From assembly GCF_038002605.1 (NCBI RefSeq), contig NZ_JBBOCT010000001.1, positions 5,270,001-5,334,000 of the forward strand: a stretch of DNA of 64,000 nt, written 5' to 3'. The notes below the pieces were generated by a model. That model saw nothing but the letters and a program-made list of their open reading frames with translations, was not told the DNA's origin and ran no database searches. Below are positions 1-9,746 of the stretch, piece after piece (positions within the stretch are counted from its first letter, which is position 1; the number at the start of each line of letters is the position of its first letter). Source of the stretch: Bacillus sp. FSL K6-3431. GTDB lineage: Bacteria; Bacillota; Bacilli; Bacillales; Bacillaceae_C. Both the position numbers and the translations under genes were made by a program.

Positions 1-1
1 A

Positions 2-67
2 CCTAATTGGCTATCTGATTTAGAAAGTGAAGAATTACAAGAATTATTGAAACCGAATGAAAAATAA
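2..67 (+). CDS. C-terminal 21 residues of a protein, possibly ComN (post-transcriptional regulator)
   Basis: An open frame runs in from the window edge and ends at TAA. It encodes an acidic tail (PNWLSDLESEELQELL...). In Bacillaceae the gene just upstream of secDF is usually comN (yrzD), a small post-transcriptional regulator of comE mRNA, and the acidic end suits that family. Only the tail is visible, so the identity rests on gene order. Confidence 0.45.
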   Translation, partial: PNWLSDLESEELQELLKPNEK

Positions 68-83
68 ACTCTGAGAATATGAA

Positions 84-112
84 TTGACAGCTTTTTTTAT
101 CTACTTCATAAT
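84..112 (+). promoter_or_regulatory. Likely SigA promoter for secDF
   Basis: TTGACA at 84-89, a 17-bp spacer and CATAAT at 107-112 match the housekeeping promoter consensus. It would give secDF a leader of about 250 nt that includes an intergenic repeat. Confidence 0.55.
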
Positions 113-195
113 AAGCATATTGGCAGAAGATCTTTTTTTGTCTTTGATTTTTAGTTGTGGGACTTATATATAGGTATACATATTTTATTTTTTAG

Positions 196-345
196 CTCCA
201 ACGTTTTTCTTATATCTAGCTCCAACGCCCTGCAAACTTGAGGACTTTTCCTACGATAAGTCACATTGGTGTTGCCACGGAACGTCGCGATTTTAACCGA
301 TGAACATTTTGTTTGTACGTGCTTAACGGACGCTGCGCTTTTATT
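196..345. repeat. Intergenic repeat (GCCACG / GTTTGTACGT family)
   Basis: This GC-richer block contains TAGCTCCAACG twice, then GCCACGGAACGTCGC and GTTTGTACGTGCTTAACGG ending in GCGCTTTT. The GTTTGTACGT...CTTAACGG part recurs at about 59148 and a shorter relative lies at 3480-3525. It looks like a dispersed non-coding Bacillaceae repeat placed just before the secDF ribosome binding site. Confidence 0.55.
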
Positions 346-366
346 AATAAGGGGGATAAATATTTA

Positions 367-2637
367 ATGGTAAAAAGAAGCAGAATTGTCGCCTTTTTTC
401 TCATCATCATTTTCATAGCAAGTGTGATTGGTGGGACATCCAACACAATTGTGAAAAATATTAAATTAGGACTTGATTTACAAGGTGGCTTTGAGGTTCT
501 TTACAAAGTGACACCCGCAATAAAAGGTCAAAAAATTGATAGGGATGCGCTTGTTCATACGACAGATGCATTAAACAAAAGGATTAACGTGTTAGGCGTC
601 AGTGAACCGAATATTCAAGTTGAAGGTAATGACAGGATTAGAGTTCAACTTGCCGGAGTAGAGGACCAAAATCAAGCTAGGGAAATTCTTGGTACACAGG
701 CAACGTTAACCTTCCGTGATGTAAATGACAATATTATGCTTGATGGTACAGATTTAGTAGAAGGTGCTGCGAAATTTACATTTTCATCACAAAATAATCA
801 ACCAATCGTTTTAGTTGAAATGAAAGATCGCAAAAAGTTTCAAGATGTTACTGAGAAGATTGTTAGTATGAAACCAAATAATCAACTTGTTATTTGGCTT
901 GATTTCGAAGAAGGTGTAGATTCTTTTAAAGAATCATATGGGAAGGATAATCCGAAACTATTGTCTGCTCCTAATGTGAATGAAGTATTTAATCAAACGA
1001 GCGTTTCCATTGAAGGAAGCTTTACAAAAGAAGAAGCTGAGAACTTGTCTAATTTATTGAACGCAGGCGCTCTTCCTGTGAAATTAACTGAAGTCTACTC
1101 TACTTCAGTTGGTGCAAAGTTTGGTGAGGCAGCGTTGAATAAAACAGTTGTAGCGGGTGCAGTTGGGATCGCGTTAGTATTCCTCTTTATGTTAGTGTAC
1201 TACCGTTTTCCAGGCCTTATTGCTACTATCACACTTTCTATCTATATTTTCTTAATTCTGCTCATTTTTGATTTAATGAATGGTGTTTTAACTTTACCGG
1301 GGATAGCAGCATTAATTTTAGGCGTCGGTATGGCAGTTGACGCAAATATATTGACATACGAACGATTAAAAGAAGAAATAAGGATTGGTCGTTCCTTAAA
1401 ATCAGCTTTTCAAGCAGGGAATAAATCATCGTTTGTTGCTATTTTAGATGCAAATATTACAACATTGCTTGCAGGTGGTGTTCTATTTTACTTCGGGAAT
1501 AGCTCCGTCAAAGGTTTTGCAACGGTGTTGATTATTAGTATTCTATTGAGCTTTGTTACTGCTGTGTTTGGTTCTAGGCTATTATTAGGCTTTTGGATTA
1601 ATAGCGGTGTAATGAAGGATAAGCCGGGCTGGTTTGGTGTGAAGCGCTCAGACATTCATCAATTATCTGAAAATATAACGGCAAAGGATTTAAAAACACG
1701 ATTCGATCGTTTCGACTTTGTGAAACATCGTAAAAAGTTCTACGTTATTTCGACAGTATTACTATTAAGTGGCTTGATTATTTTATCGATCTTCCGTTTT
1801 AATCTCGGAATAGATTTTTCTAGTGGTACACGAGTAGAGATTGATGGTGGAAAACCACTTACTGCACAGGAAGTGAAAACAGAACTTGATTCAATTAAGC
1901 TAACATCAGAAGAGATTGTTCTATCAGGTACGAATAATGAAATTGCCGTTGCTCGCTATAAAGATGCGCTTTCAGCCGAGAAAGTTGCAATGTTGAAAAC
2001 ACATTTTAATGAAAAATATGGAACTGAACCAAATGTAAGTACAGTTTCACCAACAGTTGGGAAAGAATTATTAAAGAATGCATTTTATGCTTTAATAATA
2101 GCGGCAATCGGGATCATTATATATGTTTCATTCCGTTTTGAATTCGCGATGGGATTATCTTCTGTCCTTGGGCTTGTCCATGACGCATTTTTCATCATTG
2201 CCTTTTTCAGTTTAACGAGGCTGGAGATCGATCTAACATTTATTGCTGCTGTATTAACGATTATTGGTTATTCGATCAATGATACGATCGTAACATTCGA
2301 CCGAATCAGAGAGAATATGGTAGCGAAAAAACGCTTTAAAACGGAAGAAGACATTGCTGAGGTCGTCAACAAAGGATTACAGCAGACGCTAACCCGTTCC
2401 GTTAATACTGTTCTTACAGTGATTGTAACGGTAGTTACATTACTTATTTTAGGTAGCGAGTCCATACAAAACTTTTCGATTGCATTACTTGTCGGACTTC
2501 TCGCAGGGACATACTCATCTATCTTTATTTCTGCACAGCTTTGGTATGACTTAAAAGTGAGAGAATTAAAGAAAAAAGGAACGATTAATACGGTAAAAGA
2601 AAAAAAGAAATGGTCATCAGACGAACCACAAGTATAA
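367..2637 (+). CDS. secDF: SecDF fused protein-export membrane protein
   Basis: The 756-residue product is a natural SecD-SecF fusion, an RND-type membrane component of the Sec translocase that uses ion flow to help exported proteins leave the channel. The first transmembrane segment (about residues 7-24) is followed by the SecD motif LGLDLQGG. The SecD membrane core includes GVGMAVDANILTYER. The SecF half starts near residue 480 with NLGIDFSSGT and has the TIVTFDRIREN core motif. The length is close to B. subtilis SecDF (about 737). ATG 367 was chosen because AAGGGGG lies 11 bp upstream and the first hydrophobic segment follows at once; a longer in-frame start at 313 lacks a ribosome binding site. 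Downstream is a long non-coding stretch. Confidence 0.96.
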   Translation: MVKRSRIVAFFLIIIFIASVIGGTSNTIVKNIKLGLDLQGGFEVLYKVTPAIKGQKIDRDALVHTTDALNKRINVLGVSEPNIQVEGNDRIRVQLAGVEDQNQAREILGTQATLTFRDVNDNIMLDGTDLVEGAAKFTFSSQNNQPIVLVEMKDRKKFQDVTEKIVSMKPNNQLVIWLDFEEGVDSFKESYGKDNPKLLSAPNVNEVFNQTSVSIEGSFTKEEAENLSNLLNAGALPVKLTEVYSTSVGAKFGEAALNKTVVAGAVGIALVFLFMLVYYRFPGLIATITLSIYIFLILLIFDLMNGVLTLPGIAALILGVGMAVDANILTYERLKEEIRIGRSLKSAFQAGNKSSFVAILDANITTLLAGGVLFYFGNSSVKGFATVLIISILLSFVTAVFGSRLLLGFWINSGVMKDKPGWFGVKRSDIHQLSENITAKDLKTRFDRFDFVKHRKKFYVISTVLLLSGLIILSIFRFNLGIDFSSGTRVEIDGGKPLTAQEVKTELDSIKLTSEEIVLSGTNNEIAVARYKDALSAEKVAMLKTHFNEKYGTEPNVSTVSPTVGKELLKNAFYALIIAAIGIIIYVSFRFEFAMGLSSVLGLVHDAFFIIAFFSLTRLEIDLTFIAAVLTIIGYSINDTIVTFDRIRENMVAKKRFKTEEDIAEVVNKGLQQTLTRSVNTVLTVIVTVVTLLILGSESIQNFSIALLVGLLAGTYSSIFISAQLWYDLKVRELKKKGTINTVKEKKKWSSDEPQV

Positions 2638-3098
2638 AGAAGAAAGGCGAAACGATGTTGGTTTATCGTAAGGTGGAGCGGGAAGGTCATAGATAATGCT
2701 ATGTTCGCCACGTCGTGCGGCGCTGGCGGCACTAGTACTTCGTGTCGTCGTAGCTAGACAGTGAGGATTGCAAAGTCAAAGTGCCTTGGTCATCTACGTT
2801 TGTGCAAAGAATGGGGATCAGCTAGGTTGCCACGCGCAACTTAGGAAGCTCCATAAGCCTCTCCTTATCGTAAATGAATGGATTGCACGAACCTTTAATA
2901 GCGCAAGTAGCGCGAGTCCCGCTGTGTACGTTAAGATTGGTTAAGGAAAGGTATATTGCATCCTAAAATTGATCTTTTCTTCGACTGCTAAATGTCGTGA
3001 TACTTTTGTTGTTTTGTGTCTCAACTTAATAGGGTTGATTATCCATATAGGGGGTAAAAGTAAATATCCTATTGCATCAAAGAAAGGTGGACATAAAA
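2638..3098. other. Long intergenic stretch without a recognisable gene
   Basis: About 460 bp separate secDF from the LapA-like gene. In B. subtilis yrvC lies here, but no comparable reading frame is present. The stretch is locally GC-richer, with palindromic bits such as GCCACGTCGTGCGGC near 2706 and GTTGCCACGCGCAAC near 2826 that resemble the intergenic repeats elsewhere in the window. I see no convincing RNA gene. Confidence 0.5.
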
Positions 3099-3371
3099 TT
3101 GAAATTTCAATGGACGCTTATTATGGCAATATTATTTGCACTTCTTGTAGCCATTTTTGCGGTTATGAATGTTGAAGCAGTTACCGTTAATTACTTATTT
3201 GGTAGTGCGGAGTGGCCCCTCATTATCCTAATTCTAGGTTCTGTTTTGATGGGCGGTATCATTACTGGTTCAGTCGGGTTTATTCGAATATACGCCTTGC
3301 AAAAACAAGTGAAAAAACTACAAGCTTCACAAAAAGTAGTAGATGCAAAAGCCCGTGACTTGCTAGAATAA
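3099..3371 (+). CDS. LapA-domain (DUF1049) small membrane protein, YrvD-like
   Basis: The 90-residue protein has two membrane segments (about 5-22 and 40-62) separated by the LapA-type stretch FAVMNVEAVTVNYLFG, then a charged coiled tail (QKQVKKLQASQK). This is the architecture of the LapA/YciS family of envelope-associated membrane proteins; B. subtilis YrvD occupies the same place before recJ. The TTG start at 3099 has AAAGGTGG 8 bp upstream. The exact role in Firmicutes is unclear. Confidence 0.82.
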   Translation: MKFQWTLIMAILFALLVAIFAVMNVEAVTVNYLFGSAEWPLIILILGSVLMGGIITGSVGFIRIYALQKQVKKLQASQKVVDAKARDLLE

Positions 3372-3435
3372 GATATGTTAGTATACGTATCTCAGGACTC
3401 ACTCGAAATGATCAGAAAAAAGTATAAAATAATAT

Positions 3436-3469
3436 AAAAACAGCAGTCAATTTAGACTGCTGTTTTTAT
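3436..3469 (+). terminator. Rho-independent terminator after the LapA-like gene
   Basis: A 13-bp perfect stem (3436-3448 with 3455-3467) closes a 6-nt loop and ends in a T-run. The symmetrical A/T flanks could let it work in both directions. Confidence 0.85.
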
Positions 3470-3477
3470 TACTACTA

Positions 3478-3525
3478 TCGCCACGTCCCGTGGCGTATGT
3501 TTGTACTGGCGTCCTGCGCTTTTCA
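3478..3525. repeat. Short intergenic repeat with GCCACG palindrome
   Basis: The sequence CGCCACGTCCCGTGGCG is a near-perfect palindrome, followed by GTTTGTACTGGCGTCCTGCGCTTTTC. It is a shortened relative of the blocks at 196-345 and 59084-59300 and lies just upstream of the recJ promoter. Confidence 0.5.
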
Positions 3526-3531
3526 CTAACA

Positions 3532-3560
3532 TTGAAACAATAGGTACACTTTTGTATAAT
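3532..3560 (+). promoter_or_regulatory. SigA promoter for recJ-apt
   Basis: TTGAAA at 3532-3537, a 17-bp spacer and a perfect TATAAT at 3555-3560 stand 24 bp before the recJ start. Confidence 0.75.
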
Positions 3561-3584
3561 TAATTAGTCTAAAGGAGTGAGTAA

Positions 3585-5954
3585 ATGTTATTTTCGAAAA
3601 CACGCTGGTCCGTTCAGGAGTCGAATGAGGCAGCCAATATAGAACTTGCAGAACAATTAAACGTTGCTCCATTTGTTGCTGCATTATTAATTAATCGTGG
3701 AATGAATAATGTGGAGAGCGCGAAGAAATTTTTATATACAGAAAATGAACCATTTCATGACCCATTTTTATTTGAAGATATGGAGAAGGCAATAGATAGA
3801 ATAGAAAAAGCGATAGCTGATCAAGAGCCCATTTTAATTTATGGAGATTATGATGCCGATGGTGTAACAAGTACATCAATTTTAATGATAACGATGCAGG
3901 AGTTAGGCGCACATGTAAGTTATTATATACCAAATCGATTTACAGAAGGTTATGGACCAAATGAAATAGCATTTCGTAAAGCTGCCGATGAAGGGATTAA
4001 ACTAATTATTACCGTTGATAATGGCATAGCCGCTTTAAGTGAAGCAAAAGTAGCCAAAGAGCTAGGGGTAGATTTGATCATAACCGACCATCATGAGCCA
4101 GGACCAGAACTTCCTGATGCATATGCTATTATTCATCCGAAGTTACCTGGTACAGCGTATCCATTTTCAGACCTTGCAGGTGCAGGTGTGGCATTTAAAC
4201 TTGTTCATGCATTACTTGGTGATGAACCATCCGATCTCCTTGATTTGGCCGCGATTGGAACGATTGCTGACCTTGTGCCATTGCATGGTGAAAATCGTCT
4301 GATCGTGAAAAAAGGACTAAAAAGCTTGGCTTTATCTACTAGGCCAGGTTTAAATGCATTGTGCAAAATTGCCGGGGCAAAACTTTCTGAGGTGAATGAA
4401 GAAACAGTCGGGTTTGCGATTGCCCCCAGACTGAATGCTGTAGGGAGATTGAAACACGCCGGACCAGCAGTGGAGCTTTTGATGACAGAAGACGTTACTG
4501 TTGCAAAACAGCTTTCCGAAGAAATCGATAATATAAATAAAGAAAGACAGGCGATTGTAGCTGAAATTGAAAAGGAAGCAATCAACATTGTAGAAACGGA
4601 ATATCCTGCTGATGAAAACAGTGTGCTTATAATCGGCAAAGAAGGCTGGAATGCAGGTGTGATTGGCATTGTTGCATCTCGGCTAGTAGAACGCTATTAT
4701 CGGCCTACCATCATGCTAAGCTATGATCGTGAGACGGGTTTAGCGAAAGGATCAGCACGTAGTATACATGGATTTGACTTATTTAAAAATCTATCTGGTT
4801 TATCTCATATACTCCCGCATTTTGGCGGGCATCCGATGGCTGCGGGAATGACGTTGGAGATTCAAAATGTCGAAGAGTTTCGTATGAAATTAAATATGGC
4901 AGCAGCGGACCAACTTATGCCAGATGATTTTATTCCAGTTACGAAATTGGATGCATCTATTATGCTTGAGGCTGTGAGTATCGATACTATAAATCAATTG
5001 GACATGCTTGCCCCTTATGGCATGAAAAACCCAAAACCTAAAGTATTAATTGAAAATGCCGGTATATCCGGGGTCAGGAAAATCGGTGCTAACAAAACTC
5101 ACTTAAAATTAAATTTGGAATATGAGGGAAACACGCTAGATGGAATTGGCTTTCATCTCGGAAATTTGGCAGATGAGATGTCACAAGGAGCAAAAGTTTC
5201 GGTAATAGGTGAACTCTCAGTCAATGAGTGGAATAATATGAGAAAACCGCAAATATTCTTAAAAGATATTGCGGTGAATGAATGGCAACTTTTTGATATG
5301 AGGGGGAATAAGCAGTTAAAACATTGGATGTCCCAACTACCACAAGAAAATTGTTTGTATATCGTTTTTGATGAAAAACAGCTTACAACACTTAACATAT
5401 CTGAGATGCATATGGATGTGGTTGTCATAATAGGTAGTGATCATGCCGAGAGTCTAGATATTAATGGAAAAAATATTGTTCTACTTGATATGCCATCAAA
5501 TCTTGGCATATTGAAAAAGCTGATAGATGGGAAAAGTCCTTCACGTATTTACACACAATTTGTTCATGATCAAGGACATTTCTTTAGTACTTTACCAACG
5601 AGAGAACATTTTAAATGGTTTTATGCATTTTTATTAAAACGCCAGACTTTTGATGTGATTAAGCATGGGACTGATCTTGCTGCTTACCGTGGTTGGACAA
5701 AGGAAACGGTCGAATTTATGTCAAAAGTGTTTTTTGAACTAAATTTTGTTACAATAAAGGATGGTTTGCTTTCCATAAATCCAGATAAAACAAAACAAGA
5801 TTTAACAGCTTCACCAACATATCAAAAAAGGCAAGAACAGCTAGAGTTGGAAAAAACATTAATTTATTCTTCATATGAACAATTAAAAGAATGGTTTGAT
5901 GATAGGTTGGCGCAAAAAGCGCTTAACGAGGAGGAAATAACAGCATGGATTTGA
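3585..5954 (+). CDS. recJ: Single-stranded-DNA-specific 5'-3' exonuclease RecJ
   Basis: RecJ degrades single-stranded DNA 5'-3' in recombination and mismatch repair. The 789-residue protein carries the DHH-phosphoesterase motifs in order: GDYDADG (87-93, metal-binding aspartates), VDN near 146, ITDHH (166-170) and, in the DHHA1 region, GGHPMAAG. An OB-like segment and the Firmicutes C-terminal extension follow, so the length matches B. subtilis RecJ (about 786). AAAGGAG precedes the ATG. Its last codons overlap the start of apt by 10 bp, indicating translational coupling. Confidence 0.96.
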   Translation: MLFSKTRWSVQESNEAANIELAEQLNVAPFVAALLINRGMNNVESAKKFLYTENEPFHDPFLFEDMEKAIDRIEKAIADQEPILIYGDYDADGVTSTSILMITMQELGAHVSYYIPNRFTEGYGPNEIAFRKAADEGIKLIITVDNGIAALSEAKVAKELGVDLIITDHHEPGPELPDAYAIIHPKLPGTAYPFSDLAGAGVAFKLVHALLGDEPSDLLDLAAIGTIADLVPLHGENRLIVKKGLKSLALSTRPGLNALCKIAGAKLSEVNEETVGFAIAPRLNAVGRLKHAGPAVELLMTEDVTVAKQLSEEIDNINKERQAIVAEIEKEAINIVETEYPADENSVLIIGKEGWNAGVIGIVASRLVERYYRPTIMLSYDRETGLAKGSARSIHGFDLFKNLSGLSHILPHFGGHPMAAGMTLEIQNVEEFRMKLNMAAADQLMPDDFIPVTKLDASIMLEAVSIDTINQLDMLAPYGMKNPKPKVLIENAGISGVRKIGANKTHLKLNLEYEGNTLDGIGFHLGNLADEMSQGAKVSVIGELSVNEWNNMRKPQIFLKDIAVNEWQLFDMRGNKQLKHWMSQLPQENCLYIVFDEKQLTTLNISEMHMDVVVIIGSDHAESLDINGKNIVLLDMPSNLGILKKLIDGKSPSRIYTQFVHDQGHFFSTLPTREHFKWFYAFLLKRQTFDVIKHGTDLAAYRGWTKETVEFMSKVFFELNFVTIKDGLLSINPDKTKQDLTASPTYQKRQEQLELEKTLIYSSYEQLKEWFDDRLAQKALNEEEITAWI

Positions 5955-6457
5955 AACAATATATAACAATCGTAGAAGATTGGCCAAAAGAAGGAATTAG
6001 ATTTAAGGATATTACGACATTAATGGATAACGGTGAAGCGTACCATTATGCCACAGATCAAATAGTTGAATATGCGAAGGAAAAAGAGATTGATCTTATC
6101 GTCGGACCAGAAGCAAGAGGATTCATTATTGGATGTCCTGTTGCATATGCGCTCGGTATAGGCTTTGCGCCTGTTAGAAAAGAAGGTAAATTACCTCGTG
6201 AAACGATTAAGGCAGTGTACGGTAAAGAATATGGTAATGATGCATTAACCATTCATAAAGATGCGATTACTCCAGGTCAAAGAATCTTAATAACCGATGA
6301 TTTATTAGCGACAGGTGGGACGATTCAGGCAACAATTGAACTAGTAGAAAAACTAGGTGGAGTAGTTGCAGGTATCGCATTTCTTATCGAGTTAACCTAT
6401 TTAGAAGGTCGAGAAAAAATCGGTGACTACGATATACTTTCCTTAATGAAATATTAA
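5945..6457 (+). CDS. apt: Adenine phosphoribosyltransferase
   Basis: Apt salvages adenine to AMP using PRPP in the cytosol. The 170-residue protein has the type I phosphoribosyltransferase PRPP loop [13 protein letters not shown] near residues 116-128 and the Apt segments [10 protein letters not shown] and RKEGKLPRE. The length equals B. subtilis Apt. The start lies inside the end of recJ with GAGGAGG upstream. By position it belongs to the recJ-apt unit that precedes relA, linking purine salvage with (p)ppGpp control. Confidence 0.97.
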   Translation: MDLKQYITIVEDWPKEGIRFKDITTLMDNGEAYHYATDQIVEYAKEKEIDLIVGPEARGFIIGCPVAYALGIGFAPVRKEGKLPRETIKAVYGKEYGNDALTIHKDAITPGQRILITDDLLATGGTIQATIELVEKLGGVVAGIAFLIELTYLEGREKIGDYDILSLMKY

Positions 6458-6958
6458 TGCTGATGGGAAAAGCGAGCACTCCGTTAAAGATCAAGCCGAC
6501 TAACCTAGGTCATGTTTGACCAACGTCTCTTTAGCTTAGTATCCTATGACCATCTTATGTAAGCATATCAACAGTGAAGGTTAATAAGCAGCAGTATAAA
6601 GAAACAATTTCCTTTGCGTATGTAAAAAGCACTCATATTGGAGTGCTTTTTACATACGCAAAAAACGAACAGTAGTTCATGTATTCTGAAAAAACGACAC
6701 TATTTGATCTTTTTTGTAGAAAAATCCTCACTATTTCTTTACAAGTGAGGTTTCATTCTCGATAATAGATAACATACACATTTTTTTACGTGAATAGTAA
6801 GTTTACGTTTTCCGGAGATAAAAGTTTACAAAAAGTTTTTTATTGTCTAGTTTTGTCGTATACGACGTACTAGTGCCACCGGACGTGGATAATTAAGGTA
6901 GCCTAGAAGCTTCCGCTTTTCTTGTGAACTGAATGATAAATTTAAAAAGGTGATCCTC
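6458..6958. other. Intergenic region apt-relA: hairpin and repeat fragment
   Basis: The 500-bp gap holds the hairpin described at 6613-6662 and, at about 6855-6925, a degraded member of the intergenic repeat family (GCCACCGGACGTGG, then GAAGCTTCCGCTTTTC). No reading frame or clear SigA promoter for relA was found. Confidence 0.45.
6613..6662. terminator. Terminator with a 22-bp perfect stem after apt
   Basis: Positions 6613-6634 pair perfectly with 6641-6662 around the 6-nt loop ATATTG. The inner part, A-run/GCACTC then GAGTGC/T-run, is a standard intrinsic terminator; the stem extends beyond it for about 10 more base pairs. The symmetry allows action in both directions. Confidence 0.85.
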
Positions 6959-9148
6959 ATGGCAAAAGATCAAATATTATCAGCTGAAGAAGTGATTGAT
7001 AAAACAAGTGAATATTTAAATGAAGAACATGTGTCCTTTGTGAAAAAAGCATTTGAATATGCTCGCGATGCCCATAAGGAACAATTCCGAAAATCGGGTG
7101 AGCCATATATTATTCACCCTATTCAAGTGGCAGGAATTCTTGCTGATCTAGAAATGGATCCCGCAACGGTAGCATCTGGCTTTTTGCACGATGTCGTGGA
7201 AGATACGCCTGTGACAATTGCAGATTTAGTGCATGAATTTGGTAGCGAAGTTGCTATGCTTGTTGATGGGGTTACAAAACTAGGTAAAATCAAATACAAA
7301 TCGCATGAAGAGCTACAAGCGGAAAACCATCGGAAGATGTTTGTTGCAATGGCCCAAGATATTCGTGTTATTTTGATTAAATTAGCCGATAGACTTCATA
7401 ATATGCGTACACTTAAGCATTTACCACCAGAAAAACAGCGGAGAATTGCAAATGAAACACTTGAGATATTTGCTCCTCTCGCACATCGACTTGGAATATC
7501 TAAAATTAAATGGGAATTGGAAGACACGTCACTGCGCTACTTAAATCCGCAACAGTATTATCGGATCGTTAATTTAATGAAAAGAAAACGGAATGAACGG
7601 GAACAATATCTTGATGATGTTATGGTAGAAATGAAGCATCGTCTTATTGATGTTGAAATCAAAGCAGAATTATCGGGAAGACCGAAGCATATATATTCAA
7701 TCTATCGAAAAATGGTACTTCAACATAAGCAATTTAATGAGATTTATGATTTACTGGCTGTAAGAATTGTTGTTAACAGTATTAAAGATTGCTATGCGGT
7801 TCTTGGTATTATTCATACATGCTGGAAACCAATGCCTGGCAGATTTAAAGATTATATCGCGATGCCAAAAACAAATATGTATCAATCTCTACACACGACA
7901 GTAATTGGACCAAAAGGGGATCCACTGGAAGTACAGATTAGAACACTAGAGATGCATAAAATCTCTGAATATGGTGTTGCGGCCCATTGGGCATATAAAG
8001 AAGGTAAAACGACTAGTCAACAAGCGTCATTTGAAAAAAAACTTTCTTGGTTTAGGGAAATTTTAGAGTTTCAAAATGAGGCAGAAAATGCTGAAGAGTT
8101 TATGGAATCGTTAAAGATTGATTTGTTTTCAGATATGGTGTTTGTTTTTACGCCAAAAGGCGATGTAATTGAACTGCCATCAGGTTCCGTTCCAATTGAC
8201 TTTGCCTACCGAATTCATTCTGAGATTGGTAATAAGACAATTGGTGCAAAAATAAATGGGAAAATGGTTACGTTAGATTATAAATTAAAAACCGGCGATA
8301 TTATTGAAGTTTTAACTTCAAAACATTCATATGGGCCAAGTCAAGATTGGATAAAATTAGTACAAACTTCGCAGGCGAAAAATAAAATTCGACAGTTTTT
8401 TAAACGTCAACGCAAAGAAGAAAATATTGTTAAGGGCAGAGAACTGGTTGAAAAAGAAATTAAAGATATGGACTTTGATCTAAAGACAATTCTTACTGCA
8501 GACAATATAAATAAAGTTGCCGAAAAGTTTAATTTTTCGCATGAAGATGATATGTATGCTGCAGTTGGTTATAACGGAATTTCCGCTATCCAGGTTGCTA
8601 ATCGCCTCACAGAAAAGTGGAGGAGGTTACGTGATGAGGAAGAAATAATTAAAGATATACCTGCGGAACCGAAAATTGAAAATCAGTCTAGTCGTTATGA
8701 AGCAGGTGTAAAAGTAACAGGGGCAGATAATCTACTTATTCGCCTGTCACGCTGCTGTAGCCCAGTACCAGGTGATAATATTATTGGATTTATTACTAAA
8801 GGTCGTGGTGTTTCTGTTCATAGAACGGATTGCCCTAATCTAAAATCTAGTGAAACGCAAGATAGACTCATACCCGTTGAATGGGAAATGGGAACGAGTT
8901 ATGTGAAAGAATATAATGTAGATATTGAAATTAATGGGTATGACCGCCGTGGCTTGCTTAATGAAGTGATGCAAATGGTGAGTGGAACGAAGACAAATAT
9001 TACAGCAGTTTCTGGACGAACGGATCGGAATAAAATGGCGACTATTATGATGTCAATCACGATTCAAAATATAAGCCATCTTCATAAAGTTGTAGATAAA
9101 ATTAAACAGATTCCAGATATATACGCGGTTCGTCGAATTATGAACTAA
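6959..9148 (+). CDS. relA: Bifunctional (p)ppGpp synthetase/hydrolase RelA (Rel)
   Basis: Rel makes and degrades (p)ppGpp during the stringent response on stalled ribosomes. The 729-residue protein shows the full long-RSH order: HD hydrolase (HD at 77-78, ED at 81-82), synthetase domain with GRPKHIYSIYRKM near 240 and the RFKDYIAMPK segment, TGS domain near 390-450 (VFTPKGDVIELPSGS), the helical/zinc-finger region with SRCCSPVPGD, and a C-terminal ACT domain. The intact HD signature predicts active hydrolase as well as synthetase. ATG 6959 was chosen for the AAAAAGGTGAT just upstream. dtd follows after 16 bp, so both are probably co-transcribed. Confidence 0.96.
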   Translation: MAKDQILSAEEVIDKTSEYLNEEHVSFVKKAFEYARDAHKEQFRKSGEPYIIHPIQVAGILADLEMDPATVASGFLHDVVEDTPVTIADLVHEFGSEVAMLVDGVTKLGKIKYKSHEELQAENHRKMFVAMAQDIRVILIKLADRLHNMRTLKHLPPEKQRRIANETLEIFAPLAHRLGISKIKWELEDTSLRYLNPQQYYRIVNLMKRKRNEREQYLDDVMVEMKHRLIDVEIKAELSGRPKHIYSIYRKMVLQHKQFNEIYDLLAVRIVVNSIKDCYAVLGIIHTCWKPMPGRFKDYIAMPKTNMYQSLHTTVIGPKGDPLEVQIRTLEMHKISEYGVAAHWAYKEGKTTSQQASFEKKLSWFREILEFQNEAENAEEFMESLKIDLFSDMVFVFTPKGDVIELPSGSVPIDFAYRIHSEIGNKTIGAKINGKMVTLDYKLKTGDIIEVLTSKHSYGPSQDWIKLVQTSQAKNKIRQFFKRQRKEENIVKGRELVEKEIKDMDFDLKTILTADNINKVAEKFNFSHEDDMYAAVGYNGISAIQVANRLTEKWRRLRDEEEIIKDIPAEPKIENQSSRYEAGVKVTGADNLLIRLSRCCSPVPGDNIIGFITKGRGVSVHRTDCPNLKSSETQDRLIPVEWEMGTSYVKEYNVDIEINGYDRRGLLNEVMQMVSGTKTNITAVSGRTDRNKMATIMMSITIQNISHLHKVVDKIKQIPDIYAVRRIMN

Positions 9149-9164
9149 AGGGGATTAGTAAGGA

Positions 9165-9602
9165 ATGAAAGTAGTGTTGCAAAGATGTAAGACAGCAAAC
9201 GTGAAAGTAGAAGGAAAAGAGGTTGGCAATATCGGTGTTGGTCTCGTTTTGCTTGTTGGGCTTACTCATGATGATACAGAAGAGGCTTGCTCTTGGATTG
9301 CAGACAAAATTGTTAACTTAAGAATATTTGAAGACAGTGAAGGCAAGATGAACCGCTCTTTAATGGAGGAAAACGGTGAAATCTTATCTGTTTCTCAATT
9401 TACATTATACGGAGATTGCAATAAAGGTCGTAGGCCTAACTTTATGAGCGCAGCAAAGCCCGAGCATGCAGAAACTCTTTACGATCGCTTTAATGAACTT
9501 TTGCGAGCTAAAAATATTACTGTTGAAACTGGTATTTTTGGTGCAATGATGGATGTATCCTTGGTTAACGCTGGTCCGGTTACATTGATTTTAGAAAGAT
9601 AA
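9165..9602 (+). CDS. dtd: D-aminoacyl-tRNA deacylase
   Basis: Dtd hydrolyses D-amino acids wrongly attached to tRNA. The 145-residue protein has the two family signatures SQFTLYGD near 78-85 and NAGPVT near 135-140; the latter forms the cross-subunit Gly-cisPro motif. The length is standard. It follows relA by 16 bp, as in B. subtilis (yrvI), and is closed by a strong terminator. Confidence 0.96.
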   Translation: MKVVLQRCKTANVKVEGKEVGNIGVGLVLLVGLTHDDTEEACSWIADKIVNLRIFEDSEGKMNRSLMEENGEILSVSQFTLYGDCNKGRRPNFMSAAKPEHAETLYDRFNELLRAKNITVETGIFGAMMDVSLVNAGPVTLILER

Positions 9603-9632
9603 AAAGCATCGGGGGCTCCCGATGCTTTTTTT
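9601..9632 (+). terminator. Intrinsic terminator of relA-dtd
   Basis: A 13-bp stem (9601-9613 with 9618-9630) with loop GGCT and a T-run starts within the dtd stop codon. Confidence 0.92.
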
Positions 9633-9746
9633 ATAGAAAAGTTTAGAAATTAGTGAACTTCTTAGCTGGATAGACGTACCAATCTCACATATATCGATGG
9701 GTAATGCACCAATGCACCCGCGCTTTTCTTAACTATAAATAATCAA

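Noticed and set aside
2268-2732. A 154-residue minus-strand frame
   Set aside because: It is antisense to the secDF 3' end, with no ribosome binding site and no protein-like motif.
2969-3175. A 68-residue frame ahead of the LapA-like gene
   Set aside because: It lacks a ribosome binding site and overlaps the better-supported LapA-like frame.
4205-4669. A 154-residue minus-strand frame within recJ
   Set aside because: It is an antisense shadow of a conserved gene; serine-rich composition is typical of such shadows.
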